From positions 1 through 64,000 of the forward strand of contig NZ_LR027591.1 of the NCBI RefSeq assembly GCF_900605495.1: DNA of 64,000 bases. The letters are read 5' to 3'. The notes beneath the pieces were generated by a model. The model was not told the origin of the DNA. It saw only the letters and a program-made list of their open reading frames with translations, and did not search any database. Origin of the DNA: Bacilliculturomica massiliensis. GTDB taxonomy: Bacteria > Bacillota > Clostridia > Peptostreptococcales > Anaerovoracaceae. Shown piece by piece: positions 59,186-64,000 of the stretch. The position numbers and the translations under genes were made by a program. How positions within the stretch are numbered: position 1 is the first letter of the stretch; the number at the start of each line of letters is the position of its first letter.

Positions 59186-60603
59186 CTGTGTCTCACCACC
59201 TCGAAGCGCTGGATAGTCACCTGTTCACCTTCCCGGATCCCCGCTTTCCTCTTTGCGATGGAGAGTTGTTTTTCCACCGTGTCAACTCCGTCCAGACAAG
59301 GAAGCAAAAGTCCTCGTTTGCCTCTGTTTTCCACGATCACGCCGTATCGCTGCGGATCCAGCTGCGCCGGGGAATCCACCGGCTCCGGCTCGCCAAGCAC
59401 ATCCACGCTGTAGACCAGCCATTCCAGTTCTTCCTCCTCCACCGGGTCGAAACGCGGATCCTCGATACCGGCCGAGACCGCATTTTCAGCGATCTCTTCC
59501 GCCAGATTCCGGCGTACGGGACCGATGGTGCCGATACAGCCCCGCAAGACCCCGTCCTTTTTCAGCGATACAAAGGCTCCTGCCCGCTCTCTGAAAAGTT
59601 CTTCCGGCAGCTCAGCATTCCCGTCCTGTCCCCCGCAGATCTTTTCCCAGGTGAGTTTCGCTCCGGTCCGAACGCGGTATTCCAGACTTTTTCTGGCCAG
59701 GCTCACATAGGGGTCTTCTTCCTCTCTCAGGTCAGCCAGCCGCTTCCTCTCCCCCTCCTCATAGATCCGATCAAACTGCCGCGATCTCACAGACCGCTGG
59801 GACAGATCCGGCGTAAACACCGCCACTCCGTAACCGACGCCGAAGGTGCCTTCATAGGACAACAACTCCGAACGCACCGGAACGCCGTCCAGCGCTCCGG
59901 CCATGATCTGGAAAGAGCGCAGCCCGCACTCCCCCGCAGCCTGGCAGAGGGACTCCGGAAAGCTCAGCAAAGCAAGGAAATCCCCTTCCGCCATCGCCCG
60001 CGTCACCCGAGCGTCAAACTCCGGTCCCTCCGGATCAAAGCCGTAAGGACCGTCCTCCTTCAGTCTGTGTGAAAGATCGCCGCTGGCCGCCACGACGATC
60101 CGCCTGGAAAGCCGCTCCGCCGTCTGCGCAATGCATTTCCCGAAACGGTAGTGCACAAGCGGCGCCATTCCGGACAGGCCCACTCTCACGATCCTGGACG
60201 TGATCCCCGCTTCCCGCAGAAATCGCAGTGGTATCATCGTCCCGTGGTCCAAAGAAGGATCGCGCTCCCCCTGTCCTCCGGCGTAGATTCCGGCTTCACA
60301 GGCTGTCTGTCCCAGAAGTTCGGCGAATTCCTCGTCATACTCCTCATCGAATCTGACGCTTCCCGCCCGAAAGGCTCCCATGTCTCCCCTGGCCCGCCTG
60401 CCCGGAGAGATGTGAAAATAATCCGCGTATAACGTGGAGTGGGGCGAAAGGATCACGACAGTCTCCGGCTCCCACTCTGCCGCCCGCCGGGCGGCCTTCC
60501 TGCACGCTTCCGCTGTTTTACCGATCTTTTCTTCTTCTCCCCGGCCGATCTCCGGCATGATGATGGGCGGATGGGGAAAGATAACTGCTCCTGACACTGC
60601 CAT
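59182..60603 (-). CDS. Fused Memo-like (AmmeMemoRadiSam B) and AMMECR1 (A) protein
   Basis: 473 residues. The N-terminal part (about 1-275) is a Memo/LigB-type extradiol-dioxygenase fold with H-P-P near residue 11, S-P-H-S, L-D-H-G and a later G-D-L-S-H, the histidines that could bind metal. The C-terminal part (about 285-473) is AMMECR1, with L-R-G-C-I-G-T-I as its signature. Other genomes keep these as separate A and B proteins; here they are one chain. AGGAGG lies eight bases before the ATG at 60603. It is translated ahead of the radical SAM gene and coupled to it. Confidence 0.9.
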   Translation of the reverse strand: MAVSGAVIFPHPPIIMPEIGRGEEEKIGKTAEACRKAARRAAEWEPETVVILSPHSTLYADYFHISPGRRARGDMGAFRAGSVRFDEEYDEEFAELLGQTACEAGIYAGGQGERDPSLDHGTMIPLRFLREAGITSRIVRVGLSGMAPLVHYRFGKCIAQTAERLSRRIVVAASGDLSHRLKEDGPYGFDPEGPEFDARVTRAMAEGDFLALLSFPESLCQAAGECGLRSFQIMAGALDGVPVRSELLSYEGTFGVGYGVAVFTPDLSQRSVRSRQFDRIYEEGERKRLADLREEEDPYVSLARKSLEYRVRTGAKLTWEKICGGQDGNAELPEELFRERAGAFVSLKKDGVLRGCIGTIGPVRRNLAEEIAENAVSAGIEDPRFDPVEEEELEWLVYSVDVLGEPEPVDSPAQLDPQRYGVIVENRGKRGLLLPCLDGVDTVEKQLSIAKRKAGIREGEQVTIQRFEVVRHR

Positions 60604-60725
60604 CCTTAACACCTCCTGGTAGTTTCGATGTACCGGCTCTCACTGAGCCTGATCTGGTTCGCCCGCGCATGATGGACTGCCGCGCAATTTCGATCTCCCG
60701 GATCGCTGCAGCTGTCCTTTGCATT
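60604..60725 (-). promoter_or_regulatory. Structured leader of the AmmeMemoRadiSam operon
   Basis: On the minus strand a TATACT -10 candidate near 60728-60733 is followed by a leader of about 110 bases with hairpins CGATC-CGGGA-GATCG (60690-60705), GGCTC-AGTGA-GAGCC (60631-60645) and GGTA-CATCGAAAC-TACC (60616-60632), the last ending just before AGGAGG. It may regulate ribosome access. It matches no riboswitch that I recognise. Confidence 0.35.
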
Positions 60726-60751
60726 CAGTATAGCACAAACGCAGTATACAC

Positions 60752-60777
60752 AAAAGACGCCCCTTCAGGCGTCTTTG
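60752..60777. terminator. Compact bidirectional terminator
   Basis: AAAGACGCC pairs with GGCGTCTTT around a short CCTTCA loop, with A/T flanks. It ends the efflux-protein transcript (minus) and insulates the AmmeMemoRadiSam operon. Confidence 0.75.
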
Positions 60778-60828
60778 GACAGCAGCCGCTGTTTTCATAG
60801 GGAGGGTGTGAAAGAAACGACAGTGCAG

Positions 60829-61674
60829 TTACAGCGCCAGTACCTGCATAAGCATCCCCGCGCCTGCGCCGATGAGATAGATCAGTCCCACGATGCGCAG
60901 GTTTTCCCTCCAGTTTCGATTGATCTGAAACAGCACCGCCGTACCGATCCCAGCGCCCGTAGACAGTCCAGCCACCACGGAACCGAAGCTGATGCCACCG
61001 GCCAGATAAAGCTGCGTCAGCACCACAGACGCGGCGCAGTTTGGAATGAATCCGAATATGGCTGTGAGCAGCGGCTGCAGCGGACTGTTCGTCAGCAGCA
61101 GTCTGCCCACCGTTTCCTCCCCCAGCAGATAAAACACGCTGTTGAGCAGGAGGGAGACCGCCAGAATAAAGACGAAGATCACCGCCGTGTGATGGAGAGC
61201 CGCCCGCAGGATCCCCCCCTCCTCGCAGCCGCAGTGACTGCAAATATCGTGGTGATGCTCGGCGGAGATGTTTGTCCGTCCCCTTCTCCTGTCGATCAGG
61301 TCGATGACCATACCGGCGATCACCGCCACCACTACTTTGACCGCGATCAGCCAGCCCAGCATCCTGCCGTTCCCCGGCGCTGAAAGCATGACCGGTATCG
61401 CCTCGTCAGAGGTGGACAGAAAAACCGCGATCAGCGTACCCCGGGTGATGACTCTGCCTGCGTAGAAGTTGGCCGCCACTACGGAAAAACCGCACTGGGG
61501 CAGCGCCCCCAACAGTGCTCCGCCAAGAGGACCGTACTTCCCCGAGCCGGCCAGCATAGCTTCCAGCTTGTCTCCTGCCCGATGTTCCATATATTCGATA
61601 ATCAGATAAGCCGCCAGCAGAAATGGCAGCATTTTTACGCCGTCAAGCAGCGTGTCAATCAATACATCCTTCAA
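60829..61674 (-). CDS. Putative manganese/arsenic-type efflux membrane protein
   Basis: The 281-residue protein has about eight membrane segments in two related halves: L-P-Q-C-G-F-S (first half) and I-P-N-C-A-A-S (second half) sit in equivalent positions, as in the Clostridium family annotated variously as arsenic efflux or manganese transport. A cytoplasmic His/Cys-rich loop (E-H-H-H-D-I-C-S-H-C-G-C, about 140-151) is a likely metal-sensing or binding site. It lies between a terminator and the NhaC gene. The metal is not determinable from sequence. Confidence 0.8.
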   Translation of the reverse strand: MKDVLIDTLLDGVKMLPFLLAAYLIIEYMEHRAGDKLEAMLAGSGKYGPLGGALLGALPQCGFSVVAANFYAGRVITRGTLIAVFLSTSDEAIPVMLSAPGNGRMLGWLIAVKVVVAVIAGMVIDLIDRRRGRTNISAEHHHDICSHCGCEEGGILRAALHHTAVIFVFILAVSLLLNSVFYLLGEETVGRLLLTNSPLQPLLTAIFGFIPNCAASVVLTQLYLAGGISFGSVVAGLSTGAGIGTAVLFQINRNWRENLRIVGLIYLIGAGAGMLMQVLAL

Positions 61675-61741
61675 ATTCCGCTTTCCCTTCTCTCAGCCTC
61701 CGCTTTACTCTTACTCTGTTTGTTGCCTCTCGGCGGGTTTT

Positions 61742-63058
61742 TTATTCTTCCTGGCCCTGCTGTTCCTTCTTTTCCTTCCGGTCTTTCCGGAATGCGATAA
61801 AGCACAGCGCGCTGACCGCCATCAGCACCGGATAAAACATATAAGGAATAATGTCAAAGGGCGTCAGCCCTGTAAATGCTGCAGCGGACAGCAGCTGAGC
61901 CCCATACGGGATGAGACCCTGAAATACCGAGGTGAAAATGTCCAGCAGCGACGCGGATCGGACGGGACTGATGTCAAATTCTTCACTGATCTCCCTGGCG
62001 ATCGGTCCGGCCATAACGATGGCCACCGTATTGTTCGCCGTGGAGATATCCACCAGGGAAGCCAGAGCCGCGATCCCCAGCTGTCCCCCCTTCCTGCTTC
62101 GGATCTTGGATCTGATCAGATTCAAGATGAAATCGACGCCGCCGTTTTCCTTCACCAGCGATATGATGCAGGCCACGGTGATGGAAATGACCGTGATGTC
62201 GTACATTCCCGTCACTCCGCCGCCTACTGCGGTAAAGATCTGACTCAGGGGTATCGTTCCGGTGAACACGCCCACGACCAGAGACGCCGCGATGCCGCTG
62301 ATGAGCACGACGAACACATTGATGCCTATGAGCGCTCCAAAGAGAACGATCATATAGGGAACGACCTTGAAAATATTGTACGGCAGCGCCTCTGTGATCT
62401 CAAAATCACCCTGCATCGTCAGTGCAAACAGTATGATCATCGTCAGGATCGCAGCGGGCAGCACGATAAAGAAATTGGCTTTGAATTTGTCCTTCATTTC
62501 GCAGCCCTGGGTCCGGACAGCTGCGATGGTCGTATCCGATATCATGGAGAGATTATCCCCGAACATAGCGCCGCAGCACACAGCGGAGATGCAGACAGGA
62601 AGCGCGAAGCCCGTCTTTCCGCTGATCTCCGCCGCGATGGGAGCCAGCACCGCGATGGTGCCCATGGACGTTCCCATAGAGACGGAGATAAAACAGCCGA
62701 TGATGAAGAGTCCCACCACCGCGATCTTCCCAGGAAGTATGGAAAGCCCGAGATTCACCACGCTCTCCACGCCGCCTGCAGCCGTCACCGATCCGGAAAA
62801 ACCGCCGGCCACCAGGAAGATCAGACACATGATGATGATATTCTCATCGCCCACGCCCCTTGCCACCACCGCAAATTTTTCGCTGAAATTCAGTTTCCTG
62901 TTCTGCAGAAACGCCACGAGAAGCGCGATCAAAAAACCTACGATGGCAGGCATACTGTAAAAATCCCCCATCAGCACCCCCGTGCCGATAAAAATGAGCA
63001 AAAATACTCCGATGGGCAGGAGCGCCATCGGATTTCCTTTTCTGTTCTGCTGATCCAT
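61742..63058 (-). CDS. NhaC-family Na+/H+ antiporter
   Basis: The 438-residue protein has about eleven membrane segments. Its motifs S-M-G-T-S-M-G-T-I, G-A-M-F-G-D-N-L-S-M-I-S-D-T and D-I-S-T-A-N-N-T-V-A-I-V are typical of the NhaC/ion-transporter superfamily; related members carry lactate/malate or lysine exchange, so the solute is uncertain. The ATG at 63058 is five bases after GGAGG; an earlier ATG lacks a site. A tail rich in K, E and Q is cytoplasmic. The gap to the upstream repeat region is about 140 bases. Confidence 0.87.
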   Translation of the reverse strand: MDQQNRKGNPMALLPIGVFLLIFIGTGVLMGDFYSMPAIVGFLIALLVAFLQNRKLNFSEKFAVVARGVGDENIIIMCLIFLVAGGFSGSVTAAGGVESVVNLGLSILPGKIAVVGLFIIGCFISVSMGTSMGTIAVLAPIAAEISGKTGFALPVCISAVCCGAMFGDNLSMISDTTIAAVRTQGCEMKDKFKANFFIVLPAAILTMIILFALTMQGDFEITEALPYNIFKVVPYMIVLFGALIGINVFVVLISGIAASLVVGVFTGTIPLSQIFTAVGGGVTGMYDITVISITVACIISLVKENGGVDFILNLIRSKIRSRKGGQLGIAALASLVDISTANNTVAIVMAGPIAREISEEFDISPVRSASLLDIFTSVFQGLIPYGAQLLSAAAFTGLTPFDIIPYMFYPVLMAVSALCFIAFRKDRKEKKEQQGQEE

Positions 63059-63197
63059 ACTTTCCTCCATCTATTTTTCTTATGTTCGTTTGTTCTCACC
63101 CGATCCATCCACGGCATGGGCGTTCCACACCGCCCTCAGGCCGTGTCCGCTGTTCGCAGGCTGCGCGCCGCCCGGCGCAAAACGCCGCATGCCCCCG

Positions 63198-63335
63198 GTC
63201 CGCCGCGCACAGGATCGTATAATAGCCGCTCTGCGGCCATTCTGTCCTGACCGGACGCAGGCCGGCGGGACAGAATCCGCGCATGGCGTCCGCCGCGCAC
63301 AGAATCATATAATAGCCGCTCTGCGGCTATTATAT
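63198..63335. repeat. 40-bp direct repeat, 90 bp apart, with a palindrome
   Basis: The block GTCCGCCGCGCACAGGATCG and its continuation (63198-63237) recurs at 63288-63327 with two base changes. In the second copy ATATAATAGCCGC (63307-63319) and GCGGCTATTATAT (63323-63335) form a perfect 13-bp stem with a TCT loop. There is no T-run, so it is not a standard terminator. Confidence 0.75.
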
Positions 63336-63517
63336 CATATACCCGTAAAAAAACAAACGAACACGCTAAAGGGCCCTGGCAGGTTACTGCGGAAGTTTTG
63401 ACATACGCGGTTTACTCATTGACTTTAAAGATACGGCGGAGCTTTTCCTTTTTGGAAGAATACCCTGACCTTACAAATCCATACTACAAACTTTTGCGAT
63501 TATAACCCTAAAAACAA

Positions 63518-63546
63518 TTGATATCTTTTAGAAAACACGGTACACT
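63518..63546 (+). promoter_or_regulatory. Promoter of the edge ATPase gene
   Basis: TTGATA (63518-63523), 17-base spacer, TACACT (63541-63546), 24 bases before the start codon and followed by AGGAGGTGA. Confidence 0.6.
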
Positions 63547-63569
63547 ATTACTGACAGGAGGTGAAGTAA

Positions 63570-64000
63570 ATGATTTACAGACCCATTTATATTGATAAAA
63601 TAATGGCCTATGCGAATACGCCGTTTGTCAAAATTCTCACCGGAATACGCCGCTGTGGAAAATCGACCATTTTAAAAATGTTGATCGATGAGATGAAAAA
63701 ACGAGGCGTTCGGGATGATCAGATTCTACACTATAGCTTTGACTCTTTAGAATATGAGGATATAAAGACTGCAAAAGCCCTGTTTGCCCACTTGAAACAG
63801 CATTTATTTACGGAAGGCAAAACCTACCTTTTTCTCGATGAGATTCAAGAAGTGGAATCATGGGAAAAAGTAGTAAATTCTCTTATGACAGACTATGAGG
63901 TGGACATTTATGTGACTGGTTCAAATTCCCGGATGATGTCTTCTGAAATATCCACTTACCTGACCGGACGTTATATTTCCTTCCGCATTTATCCATTGTC
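63570..64000 (+). CDS. AAA_14/DUF4143-type ATPase, N-terminal part, cut by the window edge
   Basis: The frame starts at ATG 63570, nine bases after AGGAGGTGA, and remains open to the window end (143 codons). It begins M-I-Y-R-P-I-Y-I-D-K-I. It contains Walker A G-I-R-R-C-G-K-S-T (near 26-34), Walker B Y-L-F-L-D-E-I-Q-E-V (near 86-95) and V-T-G-S-N-S-R-M-M-S, followed by L-T-G-R-Y, the arginine-containing motif of this family. These ATPases usually also carry a C-terminal DUF4143 domain, which would lie beyond the edge. Its GC content (about 40%) is far below its neighbours, suggesting horizontal transfer. Confidence 0.85.
   Translation, partial: MIYRPIYIDKIMAYANTPFVKILTGIRRCGKSTILKMLIDEMKKRGVRDDQILHYSFDSLEYEDIKTAKALFAHLKQHLFTEGKTYLFLDEIQEVESWEKVVNSLMTDYEVDIYVTGSNSRMMSSEISTYLTGRYISFRIYPL

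Larger units (their letters stand above)
63059..63569. other. Intergenic region, nhaC-type gene to edge ATPase
   Basis: 511 bases. It contains a GC-rich part with a 40-base direct repeat and palindrome (63198-63335), then an A/T-rich part with a promoter for the edge gene (63518-63546). The base composition changes sharply near 63340. Confidence 0.6.

Noticed and set aside
60616-60680. A TPP-riboswitch-like string (CTGAGCCTGATCTGGTT) on the plus strand
   Set aside because: The other conserved TPP blocks are missing and no gene follows in that direction; the neighbouring gene reads the other way.
63198-63335. Direct repeat and hairpin considered as a CRISPR array or intrinsic terminator
   Set aside because: There are only two copies, no regular spacers and no T-run, so neither interpretation holds.

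Overview
The window comes from a GC-rich (roughly 57-60% by eye), low-GC-phylum-type bacterium, most likely a spore-forming anaerobic member of the Clostridia. Evidence: strong AGGAGG-type ribosome binding sites, TTGACA/TATAAT-like promoters with 17-base spacers, BofA and YaaL/DUF2508 homologues (sporulation neighbourhood), rubrerythrin and rubredoxin-like proteins, a tetrahydrofolate riboswitch before a folate ECF transporter, a tig-clpP-clpX-lon-engB operon, and SipW-type signal peptidases with TasA/camelysin-like substrates. The genus cannot be fixed from the sequence.

Layout. 1-340: tandem rRNA-type promoters reading leftward out of the window. 724-3623: DUF421/DUF4363 membrane pair, THF riboswitch and folT, a possible small RNA, bofA and DUF2508. 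3757-12375: a tightly overlapping plus-strand signalling operon (MBL-fold hydrolase, GAF/HD-GYP phosphodiesterase, secreted FecR-domain protein, CHASE2 adenylate cyclase, NHL/SLH surface protein). 12622-15892, minus strand: AEC transporter, deoC, pduL, hpt. 15898-22738, minus strand: ykvA, engB, lon, clpX, clpP, tig.

22952-47506 is the most unusual part: about 15 minus-strand genes forming one surface-structure locus. It encodes eight to nine secreted proteins with A-W-F type (SipW-class) signal anchors, three ER-type signal peptidases, a giant GLUG-repeat protein split by a frameshift in a homopolymer cluster, and, in the middle, a membrane-anchored McrB-like AAA+ ATPase with a DUF2357 protein that has a very long charged helix instead of a nuclease. 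Upstream lie a PilZ protein and a LytS-type kinase/REC-SARP regulator (47628-50586) that could control it. I infer a c-di-GMP- and two-component-controlled fibre or surface-layer assembly system with an AAA+ motor.

50643-57821: CYTH protein, rubredoxin-like protein, rubrerythrin, two small unknown genes, class II fructose-bisphosphate aldolase with a long structured leader, an orphan prepilin peptidase and a lone ETF-beta-like protein. 58112-60603: a two-gene AmmeMemoRadiSam system (radical SAM; fused Memo-AMMECR1). 60829-63058: a predicted manganese/arsenic-type efflux protein and an NhaC antiporter. The right edge (63570-64000) enters an AT-rich ATPase gene that looks acquired. No tRNA, CRISPR array, prophage or insertion sequence was recognised.
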